In this document: positions 45,445 to 56,724 of the stretch, piece after piece
Layout: each line of letters opens with the position of its first letter
Position numbering within the stretch: position 1 is the stretch's first letter
From: Pseudomonas inefficax
Lineage (GTDB): Bacteria; Pseudomonadota; Gammaproteobacteria; Pseudomonadales; Pseudomonadaceae
Reading direction: 5' to 3'
DNA: 64,000 nt
NCBI RefSeq assembly: GCF_900277125.1
Contig: NZ_OPYN01000001.1
Location: 124,001-188,000 of the forward strand
The notes under the pieces: model-generated
What the model saw: the letters and a program-made list of their open reading frames with translations, nothing else
Told to the model about the DNA's origin: nothing
Database searches by the model: none
Translations under genes and position numbers: made by a program

Positions 45445-47355
45445 TCATTCGTCCACGCGGACTTCTCGGAACATGCCCATCTCCATGTGGTACATGAGGT
45501 GACAGTGATAGGCCCAGCGCCCGAGTGCATCTGCGGTTACGCGATAGCTTCGTTTCGAGCCAGGCGGCATATCGATCGTGTGTTTTCGCACCATGAAATT
45601 GCCGTCCTCATCCTCCAGGTCACTCCACATGCCGTGCAGATGGATGGGGTGAGTCATCATGGTGTCGTTGACCAAGGTAATACGCAGGCGCTCGCCGTAC
45701 TTGAGCCGCAGCGGCTCTGCGTCAGAAAACTTGATCCCATCGAAGGACCAAGCGAACTTTTCCATATGCCCGGTAAGGTGCAGTTCGATTGTCCGGCCAG
45801 GTTCCCGGCCGTCAGGGTCGATGAAGGTGCTACGCAAATCCGAATACGTGAGAACCCGACGCCCGTTATCGCGAAGCCCGATCCCCGGATCGCTCAGCTT
45901 TGGCGTAGGGGTCATGGTCTGCATATCGACCAGAGGGTTGTTTGTTTCGGAGGCGGGATGGTTCTGCATGGCACCGCTGGCGGCCATATTGCTTTGGTCC
46001 ATACCGGTCATGTTGCCGTGGTCCATGCCAGCCATCTTGCTATGGTCCATACCGGCCATGCTGCCGTGGTCCATGCCAGCCATCTTGCTATGGTCCATAC
46101 CGGCCATGCTGCCGTGGTCCATGCCAGCCATCTTGCTATGGTCCATACCGGCCATGCTGCCGTGGTCCATGCCAGCCATCTTGCTGTGGTCCATACCGGC
46201 CATGCTGCCGTGATCCATGCCACCCATGCTGCCGTGGTCCATCCCCATATCACTCATGGAGATGAGAGGCCTTGGATCTACAGCCGGCACCGGTGCCTGC
46301 AGGCCCTCACGGACAGCCAAGGTACCCCTTGAATAGCCGGTGCGATCCATGGATTGAGCAAAGATGGTGTAAGCCTGCTCGTTTTCAGGCTCGACAATGA
46401 CATCGTAGGTTTCAGCAACGGCAATCCGGAATTCATCGATCGACACTGGCTTAACGTACTGACCGTCGGCTGCGACAACCGTCATTTTCAAGCCGGGGAT
46501 CCGCACGTCGAAATAGGTCATCGCCGAGCCATTGATAAAGCGAAGCCGGATTTTCTCCCCTGGCTTGAAGATTCCCGTCCAGTTCCCATTTGGCGCCTGG
46601 CCGTTCATGAGGTAGGTGTAGGTGTGCCCGCTCACGTCAGCGAGATCGGTTGGGCTCATCTTCATCTCGGCCCACATCTTTCGATCGGCCACAGCAGCAG
46701 ACCAACCTTTCTCGCTCACGTCGTCGACGAAGTCGCCAACGGTGCGCTTGTGGAAGTTGTAATAGTCCGACTGTTTTTTGAGCTTGGACATAACCCGCGC
46801 CGGGTCTTCGTCGGTCCAATCACTCAGCATGACGACATAGTCACGATCGTAGGTGAAAGGCTCTGGATCCTTGGCATCAATCACCAGCGCACCGTAAACA
46901 CCGACCTGCTCCTGGAAGCCCGAATGGCTGTGGTACCAGTAGGTGCCGTTCTGGTGGACCTTGAACTTGTACTCGTACATGCCGTCGGGAGCGATGCCAT
47001 GGAAGCTTAGACCCGGCACGCCGTCCATATTCGCCGGCAGGATGATGCCGTGCCAGTGGATGGACGTGTCCTGCTTCAAGCGGTTGCGAACCCGTAGCGT
47101 GACCGTGTCGCCTTCGCGCCAACGGAGTATTGGTCCTGGCAGCGAACCGTTGATGGCCATCGCCGTTCGAGCTGCCCCGGTAATGTTCACCGGGAGCTCC
47201 CCGATGTACAGGTCAAAATCGGTGCCGGTCAGTACGTTAGGCTGGCCAGGGCTGGTTACGGCCCAGACCGGCGCGCGCCACATGCCCAGCCCACCCAGTA
47301 GTCCGGTAGCAGCCAGGCCTTTGACGAATGAACGTCTCGTGGTTTTGCTTTGCAT
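45445..47355 (-). CDS. copA: Multicopper oxidase CopA (copper resistance)
   Basis: Periplasmic oxidase that turns Cu(I) to Cu(II) and binds copper. The 636-residue protein starts [18 protein letters not shown] with a twin-arginine export signal, so it is folded before export. Copper ligands are seen as HWHG, HSHSGF, HPIHLHG and the terminal [12 protein letters not shown], which supply the type 1, 2 and 3 sites. Between the second and third cupredoxin domains lies a run of about eleven eight-residue Met/His units. A CopR-like box lies about 160 bp upstream. Confidence 0.95.
   Translation of the reverse strand: MQSKTTRRSFVKGLAATGLLGGLGMWRAPVWAVTSPGQPNVLTGTDFDLYIGELPVNITGAARTAMAINGSLPGPILRWREGDTVTLRVRNRLKQDTSIHWHGIILPANMDGVPGLSFHGIAPDGMYEYKFKVHQNGTYWYHSHSGFQEQVGVYGALVIDAKDPEPFTYDRDYVVMLSDWTDEDPARVMSKLKKQSDYYNFHKRTVGDFVDDVSEKGWSAAVADRKMWAEMKMSPTDLADVSGHTYTYLMNGQAPNGNWTGIFKPGEKIRLRFINGSAMTYFDVRIPGLKMTVVAADGQYVKPVSIDEFRIAVAETYDVIVEPENEQAYTIFAQSMDRTGYSRGTLAVREGLQAPVPAVDPRPLISMSDMGMDHGSMGGMDHGSMAGMDHSKMAGMDHGSMAGMDHSKMAGMDHGSMAGMDHSKMAGMDHGSMAGMDHSKMAGMDHGNMTGMDQSNMAASGAMQNHPASETNNPLVDMQTMTPTPKLSDPGIGLRDNGRRVLTYSDLRSTFIDPDGREPGRTIELHLTGHMEKFAWSFDGIKFSDAEPLRLKYGERLRITLVNDTMMTHPIHLHGMWSDLEDEDGNFMVRKHTIDMPPGSKRSYRVTADALGRWAYHCHLMYHMEMGMFREVRVDE
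45985..46250. repeat. 48-bp tandem repeats encoding Met/His units in copA
   Basis: The DNA repeats with a period of 48 bp, made of two 24-bp halves. It encodes alternating MAGMDHSK and MAGMDHGS units. The central copies are nearly identical in DNA, which suggests recent expansion by slippage or recombination. Confidence 0.9.
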
Positions 47356-47516
47356 GCCGTTGCGTCCAATCAGGTAGATCGCTGATATCCAGACTGCGGG
47401 ATCCGCAGCCATCTGGTTTCAATTGAGCTCCCCCAAGCCTCGTAGACTTTCGCCAAAGCACAAGGATTGCGGGAGGCAATACCCCGAAAGCTGACATAGT
47501 TCAGATTCCGGGGTGA

Positions 47517-47530
47517 TTACATTTCTGTAA
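47517..47530. promoter_or_regulatory. Candidate CopR box upstream of copA
   Basis: TTACATTTCTGTAA is TTACA-N4-TGTAA, the same form as at 42256. It lies between the stop of the ptrA-like gene and the copA start, so copA could have its own copper-induced promoter. Confidence 0.65.
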
Positions 47531-47537
47531 GCTAAGC

Positions 47538-47744
47538 TCAGCAGCTCTCGTGGCCGGGGTGCTTTTGGCTTTGGGCGGTAACAGGAGCCTCTGCTTTTTT
47601 CTCCTGAGCAACCTGGTAAGCCTGCATGGAAGATGCACGTGCAGCTTCCATCCTGGCGAAGGTGCGATCCGCGCCGCCTTCAGCCAGGGCGAGGCTCGCC
47701 ATGCCGAAGGTGACTACCATCACAATCGCTTTGATCATGTTCAT
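47538..47744 (-). CDS. ptrA: PtrA-like small copper-responsive protein
   Basis: The 68-residue protein has a signal peptide ending ALA-EGGAD and a mature part ERMEAAR-like (ADRTFARMEAARASSMQAYQ). It ends in Gln/Lys/His residues and a final HPGHESC that could bind metal. It matches the PtrA N-terminal family found beside copRS in pseudomonads. It lies upstream of copA on the same strand and opposite copR. Confidence 0.75.
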   Translation of the reverse strand: MNMIKAIVMVVTFGMASLALAEGGADRTFARMEAARASSMQAYQVAQEKKAEAPVTAQSQKHPGHESC

Positions 47745-47910
47745 TTGCGTTTCCTCTAAGGGTCAGTTTCGCCTGATTGGCGCCGTTCACAGTGCTCAAG
47801 CTAGCTACCCGGCACTGTCAGCAAGCTGAGCCCGACATTACTTTTCCGTCAGCTTCTGGTTGGGTGCCTTTTTTGCTGCACACTGAAGGGCATCCAAGGG
47901 GGCGCAGCAG

Positions 47911-48588
47911 ATGAAATTACTCGTAGCCGAAGATGAGCCAAAAATCGGGGCCTACCTGCAGCAAGGGCTGACGGAGGCAGGCTTTACCGTCGATCGTGTG
48001 GTCACAGGGACCGACGCGCTGCAATACGCTTTGAGCGAGGCGTATGACCTGCTGATTCTTGATGTAATGATGCCGGGGCTAGACGGCTGGGAGGTGCTGC
48101 GGATGGTACGTGCGGCAGGGAAAGAGGTCCCAGTCTTGTTTTTGACGGCCCGTGATGGCGTGGACGATCGCGTGAAAGGGTTAGAACTCGGGGCTGACGA
48201 TTACCTGGTCAAACCCTTTGCATTCTCGGAACTGCTAGCGCGTGTGCGCACTTTGCTGCGAAGAGGCAGCAGTGGCTATGCTCAGACCACTATGAAGATG
48301 GCTGACCTGGAGGTAGACCTGCTTAAGCGCCGGGCCACCCGAAATGGCAAGCGGATCGACCTCACAGCCAAGGAGTTCTCCTTACTGGAACTACTCATGC
48401 GCCGACGCGGCGAGGTACTGCCGAAGTCCCTGATCGCATCGCAGGTGTGGGATATGAACTTCGACAGCGACACTAACGTGATCGAGGTTGCTGTTCGTAG
48501 GTTGCGGGCCAAGATTGATGACGATTTCGCCCCCAAGCTCATACATACAGTTCGTGGCATGGGCTATCTGATGGATGTTCCCGAGTAA
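47911..48588 (+). CDS. copR: Copper response regulator CopR (OmpR type)
   Basis: The 225-residue regulator has a receiver domain with the phosphate-accepting Asp51 ([16 protein letters not shown]) and Lys near 100 (VKPFAF). A winged-helix DNA-binding domain ends [12 protein letters not shown]. It is divergent from the ptrA/copA operon and overlaps copS by one base. It is expected to activate the cop and cus genes through the TTACA-N4-TGTAA boxes. Confidence 0.92.
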   Translation: MKLLVAEDEPKIGAYLQQGLTEAGFTVDRVVTGTDALQYALSEAYDLLILDVMMPGLDGWEVLRMVRAAGKEVPVLFLTARDGVDDRVKGLELGADDYLVKPFAFSELLARVRTLLRRGSSGYAQTTMKMADLEVDLLKRRATRNGKRIDLTAKEFSLLELLMRRRGEVLPKSLIASQVWDMNFDSDTNVIEVAVRRLRAKIDDDFAPKLIHTVRGMGYLMDVPE

Positions 48589-49994
48589 TGCGCGCCCAAT
48601 CGTCGCTCGTTAAACGCCTTACCCTCATGTTCATGTTCGCGGTCATCGCCGTATTGGTCGTTGCCGGCGTGAGCTTCTACATGCTCAGTCAGCACCATTT
48701 CCAGATGCTGGATGAGCAAGCCCTGGCCGAGAAACTCGAATCCACCCGGCACATCCTTTCACTTTCAGCAGCACGTGATGAACTTGAGGATCAGGAGCCT
48801 CAACTGCGTGCTTTGTTGGGGGCTCATCAGGACCTTTCTGCGGAGATTCTTGATGCTGACGGTACTGTCCTGTTCTCGGACTCCAAGGCATCCCGCATCC
48901 CTGAGCGCTTTAAGCAGGCCTCTTCTGGCGCCGTTTGGGACTGGCAAATCGACTCGCGGAACTTCCGGGGGATTACCTCTCAACTGGCTATAGCGCAGGC
49001 GCAGGCGCCGGTAACAGTCATGTTGATGCTGGATGTCACCAGCCATGCCCACTTTTTCAAGACGCTGCAATGGTGGTTCGGCATTGGCTTGGTCATCAGC
49101 GCTCTGGTTAGTGCAGGATTGGGGTGGATCGTGGCCAAGAGCGGTCTTCGGCCGGTTGGGCAGATCACCAAGGTGGCGACATCCATGTCTGCCCGGTCCC
49201 TTCGCGAGCGAATTCCATTGGAGCCCGTGCCGCTTGAATTGCAGGAGCTGATCCTCTCCTTCAACGGAATGCTTGCACGCCTGGAAGACGCGTTCGTCCG
49301 GCTATCAAACTTCTCAGCCGACATCGCACATGAGCTGCGGACTCCGGTAAGTAATCTTCTGACGCATACCGAAGTCGTTCTGACCAAAAAACGCGACCTC
49401 GATGCCTACGAAGACAACCTCTACTCCAATCTTGAAGACCTCAAGCGCATGTCGCGCATGATCGATGACATGCTGTTCCTGGCAAAAGCTGATAACGGCT
49501 TGATCATCCCCGAGCAGGTTGATATCGATCTGGTCGGGCTAGTGTCCAGACTGATTGAGTACTACCAGCTTGCAGCCGAAGACCGAAGCATTCGGCTTGC
49601 CCTTCAAGGCGAAGGTACGATCCGTGGTGACCGGCTAATGATTGACCGGGCGGTTTCCAACATTCTATCCAACGCTTTGCGCTATACCCCCGAAGGCCAC
49701 GATATCGCCGTCCGGATTGTCGAGGCGGCTGATCAAGTGAACCTGTCCGTCCAGAACAATGGGGCCACGATTGATCCGGAACATATCAACAAAATCTTCG
49801 ACCGGTTCTATCGCGCTGACCCTGCAAGGCGGGAAGGAAGCCCAAGCAACGCCGGCTTGGGTCTGGCCATAACGCGTTCGATCATCGAGGCTCATGGTGG
49901 GCGAATTTGGTGTACCTCCGCTGACGGCGTGACGAGTTTTCACATCGCTCTGCCGCACGCCAAACAATCCACTTCCAAGCCTCAAACGGCTTAA
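48588..49994 (+). CDS. copS: Copper sensor histidine kinase CopS
   Basis: The 468-residue heavy-metal sensor kinase has two membrane helices (about 12-33 and 160-182) that flank a periplasmic sensor domain. HAMP follows, then the phosphorylated His248 in FSADIAHELRTPVS and an ATP-binding domain with a GLGLAITRSI box. It senses periplasmic copper or silver in its family. Its start overlaps the copR stop. Confidence 0.92.
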   Translation: MRAQSSLVKRLTLMFMFAVIAVLVVAGVSFYMLSQHHFQMLDEQALAEKLESTRHILSLSAARDELEDQEPQLRALLGAHQDLSAEILDADGTVLFSDSKASRIPERFKQASSGAVWDWQIDSRNFRGITSQLAIAQAQAPVTVMLMLDVTSHAHFFKTLQWWFGIGLVISALVSAGLGWIVAKSGLRPVGQITKVATSMSARSLRERIPLEPVPLELQELILSFNGMLARLEDAFVRLSNFSADIAHELRTPVSNLLTHTEVVLTKKRDLDAYEDNLYSNLEDLKRMSRMIDDMLFLAKADNGLIIPEQVDIDLVGLVSRLIEYYQLAAEDRSIRLALQGEGTIRGDRLMIDRAVSNILSNALRYTPEGHDIAVRIVEAADQVNLSVQNNGATIDPEHINKIFDRFYRADPARREGSPSNAGLGLAITRSIIEAHGGRIWCTSADGVTSFHIALPHAKQSTSKPQTA

Positions 49995-50030
49995 TGCTCA
50001 TTTCATGCGTGTAACCTATACTCGGCCATC

Positions 50031-50378
50031 ATGAACCGGCTCCTACGACTGTTCACCATCCTGCTTCTAATCGCATCGCTTCCTCTCAACGGCATGGCGG
50101 GAGTCGACTCAGCCATTGAACCATGCCCCATGCAAACCATGGGGATGGAGATGATGGCGGGGATGGATCACGATTGTTGCCAGGATACTGATCCAGGATC
50201 AGCTGCCGACCACTCCAAAGCCTGCAAAGTGGGCCAGGAGTGTAGAACCGCGAGCACAGTTCAGGTCGAAATAATTAACCCCACGCTCACCTATTCTGCG
50301 CCTAGGCCAGTAGATACCTATGCGGTGAGCCTCGTAAACAGGGCGCCTCCTGACCCTTGGCGGCCACCCCGCGCCTGA
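50031..50378 (+). CDS. Small Cys/Met-rich secreted protein, function unknown
   Basis: The 115-residue protein has a signal peptide (MNRLLRLFTILLLIASLPLN). A short metal-binding-like stretch follows with CPMQTMGMEMMAGMDHDCC and KACKVGQEC. It lies between copS and cusC on the same strand, 36 bp after copS. Binding of copper in the periplasm is inferred from composition and context. I do not recognise a named family. Confidence 0.65.
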   Translation: MNRLLRLFTILLLIASLPLNGMAGVDSAIEPCPMQTMGMEMMAGMDHDCCQDTDPGSAADHSKACKVGQECRTASTVQVEIINPTLTYSAPRPVDTYAVSLVNRAPPDPWRPPRA

Positions 50379-50464
50379 TTACCTCTTAAATTCACCCCAT
50401 CGTCCTGTTTTGCAGCCGGATGATGGCATGCGCTTGCGCGCTGATTTTTTGAGGAATCATTTCC

Positions 50465-51718
50465 ATGACTCCCCCACGTTACCGATTAGGGATGGCATGT
50501 CTGGCCGCTCTGATCAGCCTGTTGTCGACGTTACCGGCTCAGGCTACACCGTTGTCTCTGGAGGAAGCGCTTCAACTTGCCGAACGCAATGCCCCCATCC
50601 TCCAGGCCAGGCAAGAGCAAATGACGGCCGCTCGACACGCTGTGATCCCAGCAGGCGAGCTGCCTGATCCACGTCTCAACCTAGGAGTGCAGAACCTTCC
50701 TGTTGACGGCAGTGATCGTTGGAGCATGAACCGCGATTTCATGACGATGCAGGTTGTCGGCCTCTCCCAGGAAGTACCAAACCGGGACAAGCGGGAGGCA
50801 CGAGTTGAGACGGCACGAGCGAGCGTTGAGCGAGCCGATGCAGAGGCGGTGTTCGAGCGCTTAAAAGTGCGTGCTGCCACAGCCCAAGCTTGGGTCGCGG
50901 CGTACACCGTTCAACGGAAACTGCAGCAGTTTGAGGACTTCTACAAAGAAAACGGTCTGTTGGCCGCAGCAATCCGCGCACGCCTGGCCGGCGGTACCGG
51001 CGCGACGGCCGACGCACTTGCTCCTGACCAGGAAGCTGCGCAACTCGATGAGCAAAAAGATGTTCTGCTCACACAGGCCGCTCAGGCACGGGCTGCACTC
51101 AAGCGATGGATTGGAGAGGATGCTGATCCGCAAGCTCAAGCATTTCCGCGCTGGCCAGTGAGCGCGCCGGACTATCTACACGCTATACATGCACATCCAG
51201 AATTGGCGACCTACAACGCCCTTACGCGGGAAGCACAAGCTCAAGTGCACCAAGCCTTGGCAGAAAAGAAGTCGGACTGGGGGTGGCAGGTGGATTACCA
51301 GCGGCGCGGGCCTGAATTCAGCAATATGGTGAGCCTGCAGGTAAGTTTCCAACTGCCCTTGTTCGCTGGCTCACGGCAGGACCCGATGATCGCGGCACGT
51401 CGCGCACAAGTCCGGCAACTGGAGGACGAACAGGAAGCGGCATTGCGTGAGCATAAAGCGCAGCTGGAGACAGATCTTGCGGATTACCAGCGATTGCAGC
51501 GAGCAGTGCAGCGCAGCCGTGAAACATTGTTACCGCTAGCGGAGGATCGAGTCCGCCTCGCCCTTGCTGACTATCGAGCCGGTAAATCACCCTTAAGTGA
51601 GGTTCTCACCGCTCGACGTCAGCGGGTTGAAACACGACTGCAAGACATCGATCTGCAAGGACAGTTGGCCGCGACAGCTGCACGGCTGCACTTCGCGTAT
51701 GGAGAGGTGCGCGCATGA
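50465..51718 (+). CDS. cusC: CusC/CzcC-like outer-membrane efflux protein
   Basis: TolC-type outer-membrane channel of the CusCBA pump. The 417-residue protein has a signal peptide ending near AQAT and the outer-membrane efflux repeat pattern (LSLEEALQLAERNAPILQAR, later long coiled helices). A GAGGA ribosome site lies upstream. It shares a four-base ATGA overlap with cusB. Confidence 0.88.
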   Translation: MTPPRYRLGMACLAALISLLSTLPAQATPLSLEEALQLAERNAPILQARQEQMTAARHAVIPAGELPDPRLNLGVQNLPVDGSDRWSMNRDFMTMQVVGLSQEVPNRDKREARVETARASVERADAEAVFERLKVRAATAQAWVAAYTVQRKLQQFEDFYKENGLLAAAIRARLAGGTGATADALAPDQEAAQLDEQKDVLLTQAAQARAALKRWIGEDADPQAQAFPRWPVSAPDYLHAIHAHPELATYNALTREAQAQVHQALAEKKSDWGWQVDYQRRGPEFSNMVSLQVSFQLPLFAGSRQDPMIAARRAQVRQLEDEQEAALREHKAQLETDLADYQRLQRAVQRSRETLLPLAEDRVRLALADYRAGKSPLSEVLTARRQRVETRLQDIDLQGQLAATAARLHFAYGEVRA

Positions 51719-53181
51719 GAAATTCAACTATCAGCCTTGTGGTATTGGCCGCGTTGGCTATCGGCGGTGGCGTTGGCTATCAGCTAGCAAAGCGTGGGCA
51801 GGTGTCCACTGCCTCCCCTGAAACGCTACAGAAGGTGCTGTATTGGTATGACCCGATGTACCCCCAGCAGCACTTTCCAGCACCGGGCAAGTCGCCCTTC
51901 ATGGACATGCCACTGGTGCCGAAGTACCAGGAAAGCACCGCTGCTGAGGTGAGCCCCGCAGTTCAAGTTTCACAGGGGCTCCAACAAAACCTGGGGGTCC
52001 GTCTGGCTACCGTAGCGAAAGGGCAGCTTGCTCGAACCCTCCAGGTGAGCGGCGTGCTTACCTTCGATGAGCGGGATTTTAGCGTTCTGCAGGCTCGTAC
52101 CGGTGGCTACGTCGAACGCACCTATGGCCGCGCTACAGGCGACGTGGTTGCCAAGGGCGCCCCATTGGCAGATGTGTTGACGCCTGAATGGGCGGGCTTG
52201 CAGGAAGAGTACCTGGCGCTTCAGCGATCTGGGGACAATGAATTGCGCGCTGCAGCTCGGCAACGACTACTGCTGGCGGGTATGCCTGCCGATCTTATCA
52301 ACCGGATTGACCGTACGGGAAGGGTCCAGAATTCGGTAACGCTCTTGGCCCCAACAGCAGGCGTCCTTCAGGCTCTGGAATTGCGGCCAGGCATGACAAT
52401 GACACCGGGTGCAACGTTGGCGAAGATCAATGGTATCGCGAACGTCTGGCTTGAGGCCGCAGTACCTGAAGCGCAAGCCCAAGGCCTACAGGAAGGACAG
52501 GCAGTGCAGGCGAATCTGGCAGCGTTCCCAGGCGAACCTGTTCCCGGCAAGCTGACCGCATTGCTGGCTGATGCGGATCTGCAAAGCCGCACCTTGCGGC
52601 TTCGTATAGAACTGCCCAACCCCGGCGGCCGGTTGCGCCCAGGCATGACCGCGCAGGTTTCCCTCCATCCGTCCGGGCAACAGGATGACAGCCTACTGGT
52701 GCCAGCCGAGGCGATCATTCGGACGGGGAAACGCGATCTCGTAATGGTGTCAGAAGACGGAGGTCGATTCCGGCCGGTGGAAGTAGTGCTCGGCCAGGAA
52801 AGTGCTGGCCAGGTGGTCGTGCTGCGAGGCCTTCAGGCGGGCCAGCGCGTTGTGGCGTCCGGGCAGTTTCTGCTGGACTCCGAAGCGAGCTTGAAAGGTA
52901 TCGAGGCCGTTACTGCTGGCGATGCTCCACTTGCGCAACCTGTACAGCCGGCTCTACATCAGGCCAATGGGCGCATCGTTCAAATAGAAGGTAATCAGCT
53001 GACCATCGCTCATGGACCGTTCGTGACGCTGGGCATGCCTGGTATGACGATGACTTTCCCTGTGGCAGATCCCCGCTTGATTGCCGGACTCAAGGTTGGC
53101 GAACGCATCCGGTTTGGAGTGCGCGAGCGCGATGAAGGCATGGTCATCGAGCAAATAACCCAGCAGGAGAACCAGCCATGA
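51715..53181 (+). CDS. cusB: CusB-like periplasmic adaptor with C-terminal CusF domain
   Basis: Adaptor joining CusA to CusC and passing Cu(I)/Ag(I). The 488-residue protein has an N-terminal anchor and a heavy-metal-binding segment ([20 protein letters not shown], residues 43-62). The adaptor hairpin and beta domains follow, and residues 415-488 form a CusF-like domain ([20 protein letters not shown]). In that domain the tryptophan that caps copper in CusF is replaced by Met. A separate cusF gene lies after cusA. Confidence 0.9.
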   Translation: MRNSTISLVVLAALAIGGGVGYQLAKRGQVSTASPETLQKVLYWYDPMYPQQHFPAPGKSPFMDMPLVPKYQESTAAEVSPAVQVSQGLQQNLGVRLATVAKGQLARTLQVSGVLTFDERDFSVLQARTGGYVERTYGRATGDVVAKGAPLADVLTPEWAGLQEEYLALQRSGDNELRAAARQRLLLAGMPADLINRIDRTGRVQNSVTLLAPTAGVLQALELRPGMTMTPGATLAKINGIANVWLEAAVPEAQAQGLQEGQAVQANLAAFPGEPVPGKLTALLADADLQSRTLRLRIELPNPGGRLRPGMTAQVSLHPSGQQDDSLLVPAEAIIRTGKRDLVMVSEDGGRFRPVEVVLGQESAGQVVVLRGLQAGQRVVASGQFLLDSEASLKGIEAVTAGDAPLAQPVQPALHQANGRIVQIEGNQLTIAHGPFVTLGMPGMTMTFPVADPRLIAGLKVGERIRFGVRERDEGMVIEQITQQENQP

Positions 53182-56100
53182 TCGCGAACCTGATTCGTTG
53201 GTCGGTTGGCAACCGCGTCCTGGTCCTGCTGGCAACACTGTTTGCCGTAGCTTGGGGCGTTTTCTCTCTGCGCAGTTTGCCGATCGACGCGTTGCCTGAC
53301 CTGTCAGATGTGCAGGTGATTATCCGCACCTCCTACCCAGGGCAGGCACCGCAGATCGTGGAAAATCAGGTGACATATCCCCTGACCACCACAATGCTTT
53401 CCGTACCCGGAGCCAAGACAGTGCGGGGCTTTTCAGCATTTGGAGACAGCTTCGTATATGTGTTGTTTGAGGACGGCACAGATCTCTATTGGGCGCGGTC
53501 CAGGGTGCTCGAATACCTAAGCCAGGTTCAGTCTCGATTACCGGCGTCCGCTAAGCCAGTGCTCGGACCCGATGCCACTGGTGTAGGCTGGATCTACCAG
53601 TATGCGCTGGTGGACCGCAGTGGTACCCATGACCTGGCACAGCTGCGCAGCCTTCAGGACTGGTTCCTGCGCTTCGAGTTGAAAACTCTTCCGGACGTTG
53701 CCGAAGTGGCGACGATAGGCGGGATGGTCAAGCAGTACCAGGTAGTGCTCGATCCGCTGCGCATGGCCAGCTTGGGAATCACTCAAGTTGAGGTTTCGGA
53801 CGCCATCGCCAAGGCCAATCAGGAAACCGGTGGCGGCGTGCTCGAACAAGGCGAAGCTGAGTTCATGGTAAGGGCTTCCGGCTATCTGAAGTCACTCGAT
53901 GATTTCCGAGCCATTCCCCTGCGCCTGGCTGCGAAGGGTATACCCGTAACACTGGGCGATGTAGCCACTGTACAGCTGGGCCCTGAGGCACGTCGCGGCA
54001 TCGGCGAGCTTGATGGACAGGGCGAAGCGGTGGGCGGCGTAGTAATTCTGCGCAGTGGCAAGAATGCGAAAGATGCCATCGCTCACGTCAAATCCAAGCT
54101 TGAATCGCTGGAAAAAAGCCTGCCTGCCGGGGTCGAGCTGGTCACTACCTACGACCGTAGCCAGTTGATCGATCGTGCTGTGGAAAATCTGAGCCAGAAG
54201 CTGATTGAAGAGTTCATCGTGGTCGCACTGGTGTGCGCTGCATTTCTTTGGCATCTGCGCTCATCGTTGGTCGCCATCGTCTCGCTTCCGGTTGGTGTCC
54301 TCATTGCCCTGATCGTCATGCGCCACCAGGGCATCAACGCCAACATCATGTCGCTTGGGGGCATAGCCATTGCAATCGGTGCGATGGTGGACGCCGCTGT
54401 GGTGATGATTGAGAACGCGCACAAACGGGTTGAGGCTTGGCATACGTGGCACCCTGGAAAGTCGTTGCGTGGCGAAGATCATTGGAAAGTGATGACTGAG
54501 GCAGCAGTCGAGGTCGGGCCTGCGCTGTTCTTCAGCCTCATGATCATTACGCTGTCCTTCATACCGGTATTCACCTTGCAGGCTCAGGAGGGAAGGCTGT
54601 TTGCGCCCCTCGCATTCACCAAGACTTATGCAATGGCAGCAGCAGCGGGCCTTTCGGTTACCCTGGTACCCGTGCTGATGGGGTACTGGATTCGGGGTCG
54701 TTTACCGGCAGAAGAGCGCAACCCACTCAATCGAACCCTGATACGGCTCTATCGCCCAGCATTGGAGATCGTTCTACGCCGGCCAAAGCTCACGTTGGCG
54801 GGTGCACTGTTGATTTTGCTCAGCAGTGTCTGGCCCCTGAGCCAGCTCGGCGGCGAATTCTTGCCGCCACTGGATGAAGGCGATTTGCTGTACATGCCGA
54901 CTGCCCTGCCAGGTCTTTCGGCGCAGAAAGCCTCTGAGCTTTTGCAACGTACGGACCGGCTGATCCGAACGGTACCGGAGGTCGCCAGTGTCTTCGGTAA
55001 AGCGGGCCGGGCTGAATCAGCGACCGACCCGGCCCCGCTGGAGATGTTCGAGACGACTGTCCGACTTAAACCGAAGGATCAGTGGCGAGCAGGGATGACC
55101 ACTGAGAAGCTGATCGAAGAGCTGGACCGTACCGTGCAGGTACCTGGGCTAACCAATATCTGGATCCCACCGATTCGAAACCGTATCGACATGCTCGCAA
55201 CCGGTATCAAAAGCCCGATCGGCGTAAAGGTTGCCGGCAGCAATTTGAATGAGATCGACCGGGTGACTCTGGCTATCGAGAAGGTGGCCAAAACGGTTCC
55301 AGGGGTGACTTCCGCCCTCGCCGAGCGATTAACCGGTGGACGCTACATCGATCTGGATATCGACCGCCAATTCGCAGCGCGTTACGGCCTGAACATTGCT
55401 GATGTCCAAGCGATTGTTGCCGGCGCCGTTGGGGGCGAAAACATCGGCGAAACCGTAGAAGGCCTGGCGCGATATCCCATCAGTGTTCGGTACCCACGGG
55501 AGTGGCGTGACTCTGTTGATGCCCTGCGGCAGCTACCGATTTACACCAGCCAAGGGGGGCGAATCACACTGGGAACCGTGGCACGGGTGCGTATTGCGGA
55601 CGGTCCACCCATGCTCAAGAGTGAAAACGCGCGCCCCTCGGGCTGGGTGTATATCGACGTGCGGAGACGGGACCTGTCCTCCGTCGTTGCCGACCTGCGC
55701 CGGCTAGTCGATCAGCAGGTGAAGCTCGATCCTGGCATAAGCTTGAGCTATTCCGGGCAGTTCGAATACCTGGAGCGCGCCAATGCGCGCTTAGCATGGG
55801 TAGTACCGGCGACGCTGGCCATTATTTTCGTCCTTCTCTACCTCACGTTTGGCCGCCTCGGTGAAGCGCTGCTGATCATGGCTACCTTGCCATTTGCGCT
55901 AACCGGCGGCGTATGGCTGCTGTACATGATGGGCTACAACCTGTCGGTGGCCACGGGTGTCGGTTTTATCGCCTTGGCTGGGGTCGCAGCAGAGTTTGGA
56001 GTCATCATGCTGATCTACCTCAACAATGCCTGGACTGAACGAAACGGCAACGGTACGCAGGGGCAACCTGCGCTTCTGGATGCTATCCGCGAAGGGGCCG

Positions 56101-56336
56101 TGCAGCGCATCCGCCCCAAAGCCATGACCGTAGCAGTGATCGTCGCAGGCTTGATGCCAATCCTCTGGAGTAGCGGTACCGGCAGCGAAGTCATGAGCCG
56201 GATCGCTGTACCCATGGTCGGCGGCATGCTCACCGCGCCTTTGCTCTCACTATTTGTAATCCCTGCGGCTTACTGGCTCGTCAGGCGCCGCGGACTCGCT
56301 GTACACGATAACCCCCAAACAGGAGTAACCCGATGA
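53178..56336 (+). CDS. cusA: CusA-like RND copper/silver efflux pump
   Basis: Proton-driven inner-membrane pump of the heavy-metal RND family. The 1052-residue protein has twelve membrane helices in two halves. The helix-4 motif [16 protein letters not shown] carries the proton-relay acids. Large periplasmic loops are present and the end is [11 protein letters not shown]. It overlaps cusB and cusF by four bases each (ATGA), so the three are translated together. Confidence 0.93.
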   Translation: MIANLIRWSVGNRVLVLLATLFAVAWGVFSLRSLPIDALPDLSDVQVIIRTSYPGQAPQIVENQVTYPLTTTMLSVPGAKTVRGFSAFGDSFVYVLFEDGTDLYWARSRVLEYLSQVQSRLPASAKPVLGPDATGVGWIYQYALVDRSGTHDLAQLRSLQDWFLRFELKTLPDVAEVATIGGMVKQYQVVLDPLRMASLGITQVEVSDAIAKANQETGGGVLEQGEAEFMVRASGYLKSLDDFRAIPLRLAAKGIPVTLGDVATVQLGPEARRGIGELDGQGEAVGGVVILRSGKNAKDAIAHVKSKLESLEKSLPAGVELVTTYDRSQLIDRAVENLSQKLIEEFIVVALVCAAFLWHLRSSLVAIVSLPVGVLIALIVMRHQGINANIMSLGGIAIAIGAMVDAAVVMIENAHKRVEAWHTWHPGKSLRGEDHWKVMTEAAVEVGPALFFSLMIITLSFIPVFTLQAQEGRLFAPLAFTKTYAMAAAAGLSVTLVPVLMGYWIRGRLPAEERNPLNRTLIRLYRPALEIVLRRPKLTLAGALLILLSSVWPLSQLGGEFLPPLDEGDLLYMPTALPGLSAQKASELLQRTDRLIRTVPEVASVFGKAGRAESATDPAPLEMFETTVRLKPKDQWRAGMTTEKLIEELDRTVQVPGLTNIWIPPIRNRIDMLATGIKSPIGVKVAGSNLNEIDRVTLAIEKVAKTVPGVTSALAERLTGGRYIDLDIDRQFAARYGLNIADVQAIVAGAVGGENIGETVEGLARYPISVRYPREWRDSVDALRQLPIYTSQGGRITLGTVARVRIADGPPMLKSENARPSGWVYIDVRRRDLSSVVADLRRLVDQQVKLDPGISLSYSGQFEYLERANARLAWVVPATLAIIFVLLYLTFGRLGEALLIMATLPFALTGGVWLLYMMGYNLSVATGVGFIALAGVAAEFGVIMLIYLNNAWTERNGNGTQGQPALLDAIREGAVQRIRPKAMTVAVIVAGLMPILWSSGTGSEVMSRIAVPMVGGMLTAPLLSLFVIPAAYWLVRRRGLAVHDNPQTGVTR

Positions 56337-56680
56337 AGAAGCTACTGATCAGCGCTGGCCTGGTGTTCGCCGTTGCGGCGGCGGTGCAGGCCCAAGACAT
56401 GTATGGCACGGATATGAAGAATATGCCCATGGAAGGCAACGAGACCCAAGGCAGCCAGGCGGCTCCGACTGCATCGGCTGAGGGAACCATCAAAGCTTTG
56501 GAACCAGGTAAAGTTACCTTGGCGCATGGACCAGTATCAGCCCTGAAATGGCCGGCAATGACCATGGGCTTCAGCGCTACCGAGCAGCAACTCAAGGGAC
56601 TCAAGGTAGGCGACAAGGTCAGCTTCGATTTCCGAATGAATGGGGGCACAGCGACGATCGTAGGCATTCGCAAGCAGTGA
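56333..56680 (+). CDS. cusF: Periplasmic copper chaperone CusF
   Basis: Delivers Cu(I)/Ag(I) to CusB. The 115-residue protein has a signal peptide ending VQAQ, a Met-rich linker and an OB-fold with the ligand pattern [18 protein letters not shown]. In that pattern His, two Met and the capping Trp are all present. It is the last gene of the cusCBAF run. Confidence 0.9.
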   Translation: MKKLLISAGLVFAVAAAVQAQDMYGTDMKNMPMEGNETQGSQAAPTASAEGTIKALEPGKVTLAHGPVSALKWPAMTMGFSATEQQLKGLKVGDKVSFDFRMNGGTATIVGIRKQ

Positions 56681-56694
56681 CGGATTGACTTCTA

Positions 56695-56724
56695 ACCCTG
56701 CCTATTAGAGCTGATAGGCAGGGT
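56695..56724 (+). terminator. Terminator of the cus operon
   Basis: ACCCTGCCTAT pairs perfectly with ATAGGCAGGGT around TAGAGCTG, 15 bp past the cusF stop. The following T run is weak (TCATTTA). Confidence 0.7.

Noticed and set aside
45985..46250. CRISPR or non-coding tandem repeats
   Set aside because: The 48-bp period keeps the reading frame of copA and encodes Met/His units.
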